Assembly: GCA_009602735.1 (NCBI GenBank)
Contig: WELA01012532.1
Span: 206,840 to 270,839, forward strand
Direction of reading: 5' to 3'
Length of the DNA stretch: 64,000 nucleotides
DNA from: Mesotaenium endlicherianum
Lineage: Eukaryota > Streptophyta > Zygnematophyceae > Zygnematales > Mesotaeniaceae
Made by a program: the position numbers and the translations under genes
The notes under the pieces: generated by a model
Databases searched by the model: none
Seen by the model: the letters and a program-made list of their open reading frames with translations, nothing else
What the model was told of the DNA's origin: nothing
In this document: one piece after another, positions 1 through 9,379 of the stretch
How positions within the stretch are numbered: the stretch's first letter is position 1
How the letters are laid out: every line of letters starts with the position of its first letter

Positions 1-1397
1 TGAAGGAAAATTTGACTTAGAGGGTCCGCAACATTATTGCAACCAGGACGATACGCCCAGTTAAAGTGGAATCGTTGCAAGAACTCAGACCATCTCGTCT
101 GGCGCCTCGATAGCGTTGGCTGTATTTGAAAGAAGGTATTTGGGCAGTGATCCGTAACCACTGTCAAACCCTTGCAGCCTTCCAAACAACATCGCCAAGT
201 CTTTAAAGCGTATACGACAACCCAGAGCTCCTGCTCTGTCATGGAGTAATTTTGTTCGGCAGGTGTCAGCTTTCGACTCTCAAAGCTGAGAGCCTTGCTT
301 GCCTGCAGCAGAACAGCCCCTATTCCAACCCCAGACGCATTGGCGACTACCTCGTAAGGCAAGTCGGGATCGGCTAATGAAAGAAGTGGCGCATTGTGAG
401 TGCATACTTAATGCGCTCAAACGCAATCTGCGTATTCTCATTCCAAATGAACGTCTTATCTTTCCTGGTCAGAGCAGTGAGTGGCGCGGCCATCACTGAA
501 CAACCTTGCATAAACCTACAAAAGTAGTTAGCAAATCCAAGGAATAAATGTACAGTATGCACATCTTTCGGGACAGGCCAATCTGCGACACACGCAATCT
601 TGGCTGGGTGAGGGCGCACCCCTTTCGAACCCACTATATGTCCGAGGTACAACAGTTCATCCTTCAGGAAGGAACATTTCTTGAGCTTAGCATACAGCTG
701 TTGCTCACGAAGGATTTGCAACACCAATTCAAGGTGCTTGTAATGCTTGTCCTTGCTCTTTGAATAGATTAGGATATTGTTGAGGTAAACCTGGACAAAT
801 TTCCCCAAGTACGGTCGAAACAAATCGTTCATCGTGCTTTGGAATGTCGCGGGTGCATTTGTAAGTGCAAAACTTAGGACTTTGTATTGGAAATGTCCAA
901 TAAGCGTCCGAAATGCTGTCTTGGGTACATCCTCTGGTGTGATTCGCATCTAATGATAGCCTTGGGCCAAATCAAGCGAGGAGAACACGCATGCCCCCTT
1001 CAGCGAATCAAACAAGTCAGCAATGCGAGGTAACGAATAGTGGGTTCTTGATCGTTATGTTGTTCAAAGCACGATAATCAATGCACATCCTGAGCGTCCC
1101 ATCTTTCTTATGAACAAATAGGATGGGGGCCCCAAATGGAGAAGAGCTCGGCTCAATCCATCCTTTCTCAAGCAAATTGCTAATTTGGTCCTTCATTTCA
1201 TTCATCTCCAACGGGGTGAGGCAATAAATCGATCTCCAAGTCGGTTGAGAATTGGGAATGAGAGGAATCGTATGTCTAATACCCCTATCAGGCGGAAGCC
1301 CGGCTGGTATTTTACTTGGAAACACTGATTTATACTTTTGCAAACGAGCATAAAGTTCAGCTGTGAGTGTCTTGTCATGACCAATCACGTCTAACAC
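1..1397 (-). pseudogene. Reverse transcriptase and RNase H region of element J
   Basis: Minus-strand fragments match the Ty3/gypsy reverse transcriptase fold. The first block (about 1397-1020) carries the finger motif [20 protein letters not shown]. The second (949-374) carries the palm strand with VYLNNILIYS where the family usually has the Y/F-x-D-D catalytic signature, followed by the LGHIVGSKGV and FLGFANYFCRF connection motifs. Bases 1-370 encode a recognisable RNase H stretch including SFESRKLTPAEQNYS. This region would copy the element RNA in the virus-like particle. It is decayed; several breaks are evident. The family assignment rests on motif order, not on alignment. Confidence 0.85.
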
Positions 1398-2430
1398 GGG
1401 CTCTTCCGTAAAGAGCTTAGTGGAAGTGACTGGGGAATTAAGTTGCAGTAATCCAAAGAAATACCTCGTTTTGCCAAACGTCTAGCTTGCTTGATGGACA
1501 ATAGAAGAGTCTTCAAAGGACTTTCTATGGCCATATCGGGCTTAAGAGACTGGAGAGTAATCTTCCTTGTCCCTTTGCCAACAATGCATGTCTTTTGACG
1601 GAAGTCAAGCAATGCACTTGTCTGCGTAAGCCAAGTCGTACCAAAAATTGCATCAATACCAGCGGGCAATTTAGTGACGTAGAATTGTTCGTGGCCGATG
1701 TATGATTACACTTTGAGTTGCAACTTTATCCTTCCAATAATACAAGCTAACGAGCCATCGCCAAGGAGAAGTTCCTCGTCCTTGAGTGGTGGAATCAACT
1801 TCATCCCTTGTGCAAAACGTGCACTAATGAAGCTCACCGATGCGCCTGAATCAATGATTGTAAAGCATGACTAGCCTGAAACTGTCGCGTCAAACGTCAA
1901 ACTTAACCCCAAAGAAGCTTTATGCATCACTAGCATTGTCCTCGCCTTGAGAGGAATGTGAGAAATTTGGAGGTCCTTTACCAAAATCCCATTTTGCATT
2001 GCCAATCCAGCCCGAAAATGAGTGATTGACTCACCATACGGGTGTCGTGTTGCGAATGCAGCAATATAAATTGGTGCAAGGCATTTGTGCATTTTCCTTA
2101 AACGAGCCAGTGTGCGTAACACTTGTCAAGGTAGGATCATGCGGCTGAAAGTGCAAGAACATGGAATCATGGATGCACTCAAGTTCCAAGAACTCAGCCA
2201 AGGTCAACAATTGCATACAAATATATTCGTTTCGAAGTATGTTATTATCGGGTATGCCAGAGAACTCAGCAAAGCTCAACACTTGCATACAAGTATATTC
2301 GTTTCGAAGTATGTTTATATCGGGTATGCCAGAGTGAATAAGAACCTTTGGTGCATGCGCACAAACACCTAGAATTTCCTGCTCACTAAGTTGTGTTGTT
2401 AATAGCTCAGAAGGAGGCCTTGCAGCTATC
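1391..2430 (-). pseudogene. Protease/linker region of element J
   Basis: Between gag and reverse transcriptase on the minus strand lies the expected aspartic-protease zone. A piece at about 1669-1600 reads like the C-terminal flap strand of retroviral-type proteases (IFGTTWL, the counterpart of the I-L-G-x-x-W-L motif). Further upstream on the element the coding signal is weak and is interrupted by a short tandem duplication. The role would be cleavage of the Gag-Pol precursor. The region is broken, and its limits follow from its neighbours. Confidence 0.6.
2190..2333. repeat. Two-copy 72-bp tandem duplication inside element J
   Basis: Two adjacent, nearly identical 72-base units start at 2190 and 2262. 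Both contain ATATTCGTTTCGAAGTATGT and end in GGGTATGCCAG. The unit length is a multiple of three, so the encoded segment (AEF-SGIPDN type) is simply doubled on the minus strand. A few mismatches separate the units, so the duplication is not brand new. Confidence 0.85.
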
Positions 2431-2437
2431 TCATGAG

Positions 2438-3187
2438 CTACTCTTTTAAAGGCCCCTTTTCTTTTCCCTTGGGATTGTTCCTCAAATCCTTCTTATTAGG
2501 ACAGGCCGAGATCGTATGCCCATGTTTCCCACAGCTAAAACACAACCCCGCTGTCATCATGCGATTGCGAGCCTCTGTGTCATCTATCTTGCCTATCTTG
2601 GGAGGGGGACCTTTGGATCCAAGGCCATTGCCCGCACCATTAGGATAGGTCCTCTTTGGAGCGGAATTGCTAGTACTAGGAAACGAAGGTGGAGGACGTG
2701 ACGGGCGGGTCGCCTTTGTCAGCGTAGTGATCGTCTCCTCTTGAGCTAACGTCTCAGTAAAACGAATGAGATCGGCGATGGCTGTCCATTCCGAACCTGT
2801 GATTGGGTTTGCGTTGAGACAATTAGCGTACGCTGGCTGGAGTCCCAAGCAAGAAAGGTGAATCTGCTTCCCAGTGTCGACTGGAACATCTACAATCTGG
2901 GCGACTAAAATACGAAACTTGTTGACGTACGTCTCAATAATGCCTGTCTGTTTGAGTTGAAGCAACTTATCGCGGGCTAACTTCGATGAGTTGTGACGCC
3001 CAAAGGAATTGCGTAACTCTGTACTAAACTCCTCGAATGTCATGGGCTCCCTTTTAGCCCCATGCCATAACTGTGATGCGTCCCCCTTAAGAAAAGTGGA
3101 AGCCATCATGGCTTGGTCTGCAGGAGCGACAGTAGGTTCAAAGCAGAACTGGGATGGGTGATTGTCCAGAAGGCAAAATTGCCCCAA
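2438..3187 (-). pseudogene. Gag region of element J with CCHC zinc knuckle
   Basis: A 249-residue minus-strand frame with the Retrotrans_gag pattern: a capsid-like segment (MMASTFLKGDASQLWHGAKR, then FEEFSTELRNSFGRH), a helical region with TYVNKFRILVAQI, a proline/serine linker, and a zinc knuckle near the end, C-F-S-C-G-K-H-G-H-T-I-S-A-C (C-x2-C-x4-H-x4-C), followed by a basic tail. Gag forms the virus-like particle and the knuckle binds the RNA. The N-terminus is not certain, because the frame begins shortly after a region with no clear coding signal. Confidence 0.85.
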
Positions 3188-3329
3188 TCAGATTTCTACG
3201 ATAAGCGACCGTAGCCCATGGCAGTACTGGGATGGGTGACCCTCCTAGTACAAAAAAGACCCCAAAATATATTTCCCAAATATATTCCAACCACTAAAAA
3301 AAAAAAATTCCTTGGAGAAACCGAGATCG

Positions 3330-3341
3330 GCTCCGATACCA
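3330..3341 (-). other. Primer-binding site of element J
   Basis: The minus strand reads TGGTATCGGAGC immediately inside the LTR end. Plant Ty3/gypsy elements commonly carry TGGTATCAGAGC, complementary to the 3' end of initiator tRNA-Met; this copy differs at one base. The same variant recurs in the other families in the window. Confidence 0.75.
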
Positions 3342-3342
3342 A

Positions 3343-3752
3343 TGTAACGTTTTTGCTTTTCAAGAGGATCTTTCCTCGGTATTCAAGGAATATTCAATTG
3401 AAACGGAAAGAAAATCTGTACACTTGTGCAAATTGACGAATACTTGAAATAGCGGAAATGAAAACTAACGTAGAATGTGTGCTTGTGAGAGTTGCAATCA
3501 CAATGACTCTTGCGAGTATTTATACTTGCAAATCGTAAGGCATTGGAGTGCTTCGAGTCACCACCTAGGGCACTGGTTCATGTTCAACAAAAACGGTCGA
3601 AGGGGTACGATCCATTCGGCCGAATGGTCGAAACGCACCGTTAGGCGGCTTGGAGACTTTTCGACGGTTTCCGAAAAACTGTTTCGCGCCAAACGGGCAT
3701 TTTCGCGTTCGCGCGACTTTTGAAAAGTCGCTACTGTTTGCAGAGTCGCGTA
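3343..3752 (-). repeat. Probable 5' LTR of element J
   Basis: The LTR starts beside the primer-binding site with TGTAACG on the plus strand, which is the ACA end of a minus-strand LTR. A TATA-like TATAAATA lies on the minus strand at about 3514-3521. The far edge is set at the TACA near 3748-3752 only by its fit to the TGTA start. A second LTR is not visible, so the limits cannot be confirmed. Confidence 0.45.
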
Positions 3753-3785
3753 CACATTCTTTCGTCATGAACAGGGAGTTATAAA

Positions 3786-3858
3786 TAACTACTTCGCCAA
3801 TTGGTTAGGTGTGAACGTTTCAGACGCCGAGTCGCGGGTTCGAATCCGCTCGGATGCA
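3786..3858 (+). other. tRNA-like segment (possible SINE head or tRNA relic)
   Basis: An A-box-like stretch (CGCCAATTGGTTAGGTG) lies 44 bases upstream of a strong B box, GGGTTCGAATCC at about 3836-3847, which is the spacing found in real tRNAs. GCGG and CCGC can pair around the T loop. The acceptor arms do not pair, so this is not a functional tRNA. It could be a SINE promoter head or a decayed tRNA. No repeat body or poly-A tail was found to prove a SINE. Confidence 0.3.
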
Positions 3859-3978
3859 AAGTCGCTTTGCATATTATGTGTCGTTTGACTTTTACGACTG
3901 TTTCTTCGTATTAACGACTGGTCGTAAATGCGAAGTCTACGACTGTGCATTATCCAAAATAATGACAATCATATCAAC

Positions 3979-4018
3979 TTAACACTTGGTCTCCCAAGGA
4001 AAAGACCATATATGGTCC
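3979..4018 (+). repeat. Left end of piggyBac element: TTAA target site and terminal repeat
   Basis: TTAA at 3979-3982 is followed by the terminal sequence CACTTGGTCTCCC and then the palindrome GACCATATATGGTC at 4004-4017. The right end, read inward, begins TTAA-CACTAGGTATCCC and then carries the same palindrome. TTAA is the invariant piggyBac target. Confidence 0.9.
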
Positions 4019-4118
4019 AATAATGCACACCCTAAGTCACACTATATTGAAATAACCACTGAAGCTATGACTATGTGTGATAGACCATTAGAGAGCTTAC
4101 ATCACAAGGTATTGCACT

Positions 4119-4366
4119 GACCATATGGCCCGCAATTTTCGGAAAGGTAAGGTGTACTTTCCGTACAAAGTGTGTACGATAATAAGAAACGAGCAAATAG
4201 GGCCAACTTTGACTTCACACACTATGAGTTTGGATTTGAACCAGTAGTTATTGATTTAATCTGGAGTAGGCATGTGTCTTACCTATCATATGAAACAGAT
4301 TTCACTTTATTCTAATCAGTAGCTTTGTGCAGGCACACTCTGTACTTAGTGGACCATATGGGGTCC
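4119..4366. repeat. Internal copies of the piggyBac subterminal motif
   Basis: Two further variants of the end palindrome lie inside the left arm: GACCATATGGCC at 4119-4130 and GGACCATATGGGGTCC at 4351-4366. With the copies at 4004, 6092 and 6109 they form a series of ACCATAT-containing sites, as expected for subterminal transposase-binding sites. Function is inferred from position and repetition. Confidence 0.6.
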
Positions 4367-4653
4367 GGGTATTTTTCGTACTTTTTAGTGCCCCATGCAA
4401 CAAAGCATCACAGTTAATAATTCACAATTTATTATTTACACATGCAAATAGTAATCTGTGAAGTGGAGCTTAAAAGCAAGGTCGTACTTCACTTACAAAA
4501 TATATACAAAATAATGAGTTAAAATGTTTATAAATGAATTATTAATTGCAAAATATTGCAGAATCGACAGCTTTCCACACACGAAGCTGAACTGTTTATG
4601 GAGCACAATGTCTTTCACATATGTTTTTGTTGCAGTTCCTCTGCTCTACAGTC

Positions 4654-5406
4654 CTACTTGTTAGTGCTACTTAGCCTGTAGGGGCCACTATCTACATGTG
4701 CTATGTGCCTGTTGGTATGGTACTCCTCAAAGCAAGGCGCGGAGCAAAGCGCTACTCCACACGTCGCGCACCAATAGTTAGGCCTCACCTTACTCTTCTC
4801 ATGGCCTAGGTCATACAGCTTGCTCCTGCACACTACACACCTTGGTCTAGAGCCTCCTGGAACGTGCTCAGGGAAGTGTCTCCCTAGGAACCTGTCCATT
4901 CCAGCCCACCCCGCCCTCCAGCGAAAGCGCCTCCCCTCATGTGGTTCATGAAAGTCTGTCATCTCCGCGACAACATCTAACATGAAGGAATACCTATCAC
5001 TCTCAGGATGGGCCAGGTTGTACAGGATGTAGGCATTGGCCAGGGCAGCATCAAACAGACCCCAATATAGTTTATGCCACCACTTGAAGCTGACGGCAGC
5101 ACTCTCAACAGAATAGTTATCTCTCAGACAGAGTTTGTCGAATTGATCGACAGCATCTTTGTGTTTGTTACAGGGCACCACAATGTCTGGAGCACTTATG
5201 GTCTTCAAACTCCCATCACTCTGCCTCCTCTCAACTTCATTCACCTTAAGACCAGCAGCTGTGGACAGAAAGTGCACTAGCATCTTGTCTTGCCAGACCA
5301 TTGCAATCTGCCCCGAGTAATCACACACAAGAGCCATGTAGTCTATAGGAACAGTAAGCAGCACCTGCTTACCCTTTCCGGTGTCAGGTTTGCCCTTCTT
5401 CCTCAT
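4654..5406 (-). pseudogene. C-terminal half of piggyBac transposase (DDE_Tnp_1_7) with zinc finger
   Basis: 250 residues from the ATG at 5406. The same frame stays open upstream to about 5514 through a run of about ten glutamates and an Asp/Ser-rich stretch, so 5406 is probably not the natural start. Visible signatures are MVWQDKMLVHFLST; KDAVDQFDKLCL, holding the third catalytic Asp; and SFKWWHKLYWGLFDAALANA, the helix after it. A C-terminal cysteine-rich finger follows (CVVC ... YWCATCGVALC ... CFEEYH), which in this family binds the subterminal repeats. The regions holding the first two catalytic Asp residues are absent. An in-frame TAA at 5515-5517 separates this part from the N-terminal module. 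Confidence 0.88.
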
Positions 5407-5514
5407 AGTATCCTCGTTCTCTTCTTCTTCCTCCTCCTCCTCCTCCTCCTCATCAGCATCATTAGATCTTGGCTGGGAGTCATCGTTCGGGTCTTGGGAG
5501 GAAGAAATCAGACC

Positions 5515-5865
5515 TTAACTGCCAGCCTCCCTAGAATTTGCAAGTAAAGAGGCCCCTGAGGCAACCGAGCCAAAACGAACTACATGCGGCTTGGAATAAA
5601 ACCAGGATTCTTCAGGCACAGTAGATAGGTACTGCATGACCTGCCATGCCTCCCATTGCTTCTTTTCTTTGTCACACAACACTTCCATGAGCCATGAGTT
5701 TTCCTTTTTAGTCCTCACAACCTCTTTTCTCACAATTCCGACTAAGAAAAACTCTATGTAATACTGTCCAAATGTCTTTTTCGTCCATGCATCTCCCCAG
5801 AAGATGGCAGGGATGAGTAATTTACCACCCATAACAATTTCTGGCGCATTTGAAGAAGAAGCCAT
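5515..5865 (-). CDS. N-terminal module of the piggyBac element ORF, shared with the RING gene
   Basis: A 116-residue frame starting at the ATG at 5865 (MASSSNAPEIVMGGKLLIPA). It is not part of the piggyBac catalytic fold. The core reads GGKLLIPAIFWGDAWTKKTF followed by an aromatic, basic stretch ending EVLCDKEKKQWEAWQVMQYL. The exon at 7677-7962 of the neighbouring RING gene has the same pattern, P-A-x-F-x-G-x-A-W-x-K-K-x-x-G. I do not recognise the family; a small beta-rich reader or adaptor module is possible but unproven. The frame ends at TAA 5515-5517, directly before the acidic linker of the transposase. Confidence 0.6.
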   Translation of the reverse strand: MASSSNAPEIVMGGKLLIPAIFWGDAWTKKTFGQYYIEFFLVGIVRKEVVRTKKENSWLMEVLCDKEKKQWEAWQVMQYLSTVPEESWFYSKPHVVRFGSVASGASLLANSREAGS

Positions 5866-6091
5866 GGCTCTAAGAGCTTTTTAGTGATGTCGGGTATGAT
5901 ACACTTTTCGTTGTGAACCTGAACTTTGAACCTCACTCTTTTGACTCTAACTTTGTCGTTAATGATCGGAAGACCATTTTGCATTTTTTCGCCTAAGATT
6001 CAAGTCTGTATGGTTCGTTTGAGCCATAGATTGTACCATTTGGTCAACTGTAGCACTCTGGAGGTCAGCGCTGAAAAATGGGGGTTAGCTA

Positions 6092-6144
6092 GACCATATA
6101 TGGTCCGAGGACCATATATGGTCCGATGGGATACCTAGTGTTAA
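6092..6144 (-). repeat. Right end of piggyBac element with doubled palindrome
   Basis: Two copies of the palindrome ACCATATATGGT lie 3-5 bases apart (6092-6105 and 6109-6124). They are followed by TGGGATACCTAGTG, the inverted counterpart of the left tip, and the TTAA target site at 6141-6144. The left end has a single palindrome, so the ends are asymmetric. Confidence 0.88.
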
Positions 6145-6752
6145 TCAGTCCGAGATTTATTAAGTTATCAGCTCATAATTAACCAAAGTAACTTTATGAA
6201 TAATTATGCCGTACTTTTGCGAAGTAGTCAAGTTACGTTACGACGCCTCTTGCAATAGTATCTCGGTCGTTTCGCTAGTCGACCATGAATTAATCGGCAC
6301 ACGCGTGTGGCGAATTATTGAATATGATGCAATCATTTGTCAAATAATCTGATAAATAGTATAACGTACTTTACGTAATTGGGAAAACGTCCCAAATACG
6401 CCTAAAATAGCTCGGATCGATACAAATGACGACATTCAAAGTACATTACTAATGACGTCCTATCATCCACGGAGTACCACTGAAGTCGAAGCTAGCCCAC
6501 TGTCGATGCCTACATCACCGCCCAAAGATGCCGAACAGTAGTGTAATGCACCTTCGCAGGCCACCTTCCCTCCATGAGCCAAATTTGCAAATTTGACGCC
6601 AATTTTTTAGGATGACTTCCCTCCTATCTCACTCCATTTTGTACCCATAGAGTGCAACATGATGGGCTCTTTTACTTTCAGATCCGTTTCTCTCCCCATT
6701 TTAAAAGCGCACCACCGCTTTCAATTACCGAGCTACTACAGACACGCCCACA
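6145..6752. other. Intergenic stretch, no gene seen
   Basis: About 600 bases between the transposon end and the RING gene. There is no open frame of interest, no RNA gene and no repeat shared with the rest of the window. It may hold the promoter of the RING gene, but I could not identify a convincing TATA box or start site. Confidence 0.5.
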
Positions 6753-6797
6753 TTGTGTCACAATATAGCACTAGCACCAGACAGGGAAATCTTTGCT

Positions 6798-7962
6798 ATG
6801 GTGGATGAGCACATGTCAGAGGACTCTACTTTCGCAGAATGTCTCTGTTCCAAATGTTTAGGTGAGAACGCGCTTGTTTTTTTCTTGTTGTGCGAGATAT
6901 TCAGTGCGATGAGCACGAGGTCAGCGGTTCATATTTCAACACTCTGCACAATTTAAAAAGAGGTCCTGGACTGCATCCACATTTTTGTTTGGCATATATT
7001 ATGAACACACCCGTGGAGGTACAAGATTGCGGCCACAAGTTCTGCAAAAGGTGTATTGAGACAGCACTTGAAAAAGGGTAAGTCCTGGTCTTAATAGTTA
7101 TTTTCCCTCAATGATTGGTGCTGCAATTTATGGATGGCACTCCAATGTGTAGCTGAATATTATGTGCAGCCCACTGTCATCTGCAGGATTCTCCACACAC
7201 CTGTGAGCCACATAATGTTGCCGTTTTTGCTCGTGCACCGATTTCCTTCCAGTAGGGGCAAGTGTCCCCTTTGTAGGAAGCCTGCCACCCGACGGGAATG
7301 CCGACGGTTGGATGCTCGTTTGTGTGCACTGATGCACAAACTTTGTTCCACTACCAACGGTTGTACACTTGTCAACAGTTTAAAATCGTTAGAAACAAGT
7401 GACTGCGTGGGTGGCGACTATGCCGACGATGACACAAAGTGAGTTACTTAAACCTTGTTCGAATTGATGAGATGCCTGCAGACTGGAACAGCGCTGCTGT
7501 GCTGCACTGCTGCTATGCTTCTTTCACACACAAATTGTTGGCCAAATAGAGAGGGAGAGAGAGAGAGAGAGAGGGCGATGCAAACTGTCATTTGGAGTTC
7601 TTTTCACAGATTGAGCAAGATACTGCACTACAGCTCATTACACCATTTTCTTACATGTGACTGTCTCCAATGGCAGGCCGCCTCTTGACGAGGTTGTCTA
7701 CTATTCAATGAGCGGTAGCTTCATCTGCGTTCCTGCTGTCTTCTTTGGAAAAGCGTGGGCAAAGAAAGAGGTGGGCATACATCATGCTGACGTCTTCTTC
7801 AATGGCTAGTGCATAGAGGTACAAAAAGGAATATTTGCAGCTTTATTCTGTGATGACGACGAACCGTTTTGGGTCTCAGAAAAGAACATGAAAGATTATC
7901 ACATTAAGGAGGATGAGGCTAAGTACAGCACGGCTAGCACCGCAGCTCTTTCCAAAAAGTGA
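6798..7962 (+). pseudogene. Spliced RING-finger gene, probably recently inactivated
   Basis: Four exon blocks fit one reading frame. 6798-6861 encodes MVDEHMSEDSTFAECLCSKC. 6996-7077 encodes NTPVEVQDCGHKFCKRCI. 7253-7438 encodes GKCPLCRKPATRREC and a Cys-rich tail. 7677-7962 encodes the P-A-V-F-F-G-K-A-W-A-K-K module. Joined, the first three give a C3HC4-type RING: C-x2-C, then C-G-H-x2-C-x2-C, then C-P-L-C. Donors GTGAGA (6862), GTAAGT (7078) and GTGAGT (7439) and acceptors ending at 7252 and 7676 keep phase. RING proteins are usually E3 ubiquitin ligases. Two oddities: the first intron would end in AT (6994-6995) instead of AG, and TAG at 7807 lies in frame in the last exon. An alternative start is the ATG at 6753. 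The substrate is unknown. Confidence 0.65.
7549..7575. repeat. (GA)n microsatellite in the third intron of the RING gene
   Basis: A run of about 13 GA dinucleotides, with one GGG interruption near its start, lies inside the predicted intron 7439-7676. Confidence 0.95.
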
Positions 7963-9240
7963 AGAACCTTTGTGATCAACAACCCCAGCCTGTCGTTGGA
8001 AGCAAACATTGCAAAGACCAGGAGGCGAGATTGCCTCCCTACTTGACTCCGTCCTGGGGGCTGTTTAGGATTAGTCCCATTTCGCGCGGTTGTCAATCTG
8101 ATTCTTCATTCCAGCCGGCTGAATCCAACAATGCTGCTAGTTGTCATAGTTGAGGGTAGTTATGCAGGGGAAGGTCCTTGGAATACTACGATGGCTGTAA
8201 CTAGAGTCCCTTGTATTGTATCGCCTACTCGTGTACAGGTGCCAGTGTGTTTGATAGGTATTCAGGATCATGTCTCTCCCCCCTGGGATTGAGCAGATTT
8301 AGAAAAGTTAATGATATCCCGCAGCAGAAGCCAGTTGCTTCTTAGTGGCCTCGTGGAAGTTGTATCACAAGAGCCCAGCACATATGAAATCACAGCTGCT
8401 TGTTCAATTGAGTTCCAGCACACCAACAAGCATTGAGTATGAGGTTGAGGTTCAGTACTTTCCGACAGGGTACTTTACCTCTGAGTTTGTGCAGTGAATC
8501 CAGCGCATGATCAAATCTGGCAGTATTCCAAATAATCGTCACTCAAATGATCACTAGTAGAAGCAAATCACCCACTAAGAAACGTCACAACATACTTTTT
8601 GCAAACTACAAAGTGCTATTTTAACTTCCTCCCACACACTGGATGCCGTCATCAAAGGAAACCTATCAATCACGTGTCCTTATAGAGCCTGGGATACTTG
8701 TTGCCCCTTTGCCAGTGAAGTCCGTGTTCACATGCTTTCGGTTACACTTGTGCTGATGCTCGCCATGTGCACTTTTCCCAGAAAGCCACGTGTTGAAGGC
8801 TGATGCCAGCGTGTCACCAGTAAGATGACCCGAGCTCTTCTTTACTGTACTCTCCTCCGCCACAAAGTGGCCGAAAGGCAGTGCGCACCTCAGGGCACCA
8901 CAGCTGCCTCTCACGGGCTTTTAGCCTTCTAGTAGACAGCAGGTTCAGCGAGGCCCACCGTTTGTTTGTGAGGCCACTCTCGACTCGTGGCGGAGCGCAG
9001 GTTTCACTGCGTGTGGACAGCGCATCAATGGCCGCTTGGCAAAGGGACGCACGACACGTCGCCAGCAACGCGTGTCTCAGGGGCTGTGCCAGGCTTCCAA
9101 TGCTTGCCCACACCTTGTCACACCGCGGCCGATTGAACCACCGCACGAGTTTGCACTTAGCGCACCTTTGTTCCTCGATCGACCTGTGCACGAGAGAACC
9201 GGGTATGGGAGCAACAGGAGGTGCTTCTACCAGCGCCGAC
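7963..9240. other. Unassigned region between RING gene and methyltransferase relic
   Basis: No gene can be supported. A minus-strand open stretch around 8814-9311 lies just downstream of the methyltransferase relic and might be its C-terminal continuation or an old 3' part, but no family motif is visible. Overlapping open frames on both strands around 8880-9420 look like chance frames in GC-rich sequence. Confidence 0.4.
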
Positions 9241-9379
9241 ACGTGGATCACCTGATGTATCCTAAAATCACCACTCTGCATTTGCCAGGCAGCCTTCGGC
9301 CAAGAGGCCACCTCGTGGTACGGCGGGTCCTTGCTAAAATCGTACTTGTCTTCGTAGGCCGAGATATTCTACTCTTGAT

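Larger units (their letters stand above)
1..3752 (-). mobile_element. Ty3/gypsy retrotransposon relic J (third family), truncated by window edge
   Basis: A minus-strand LTR retrotransposon relic. From high to low coordinates it has a 5' LTR, a primer-binding site, gag, protease, reverse transcriptase and the start of RNase H, which is the Ty3/gypsy order. Its protein sequence and LTR differ from the two chromovirus families that fill the rest of the window. The pol end continues beyond base 1, so integrase and the 3' LTR are not visible. The element is broken at several points and looks old. The upstream LTR edge near 3752 is a guess from a TGTA/TACA pairing. Confidence in the family is high and in the outer boundary low. 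Confidence 0.85.
3983..6140 (-). mobile_element. piggyBac-type DNA transposon, internally shortened
   Basis: A 2.16-kb element flanked by TTAA (3979-3982 and 6141-6144) with terminal inverted repeats of the form CACT-GGT-TCCCA and palindromic subterminal motifs. Inside, on the minus strand, are two coding blocks: an N-terminal module (5865-5515) and the C-terminal half of a piggyBac transposase (about 5514-4654). The N-terminal half of the DDE domain, expected to hold the first two catalytic aspartates, is missing. The copy is therefore probably non-autonomous, an internal deletion derivative. The left 630 bases (4020-4650) hold no gene, only extra copies of the subterminal motif. Confidence 0.9.

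Noticed and set aside
3786-3858. Functional tRNA gene
   Set aside because: A and B boxes are well spaced, but the acceptor and anticodon arms do not pair. Kept only as a tRNA-like segment.
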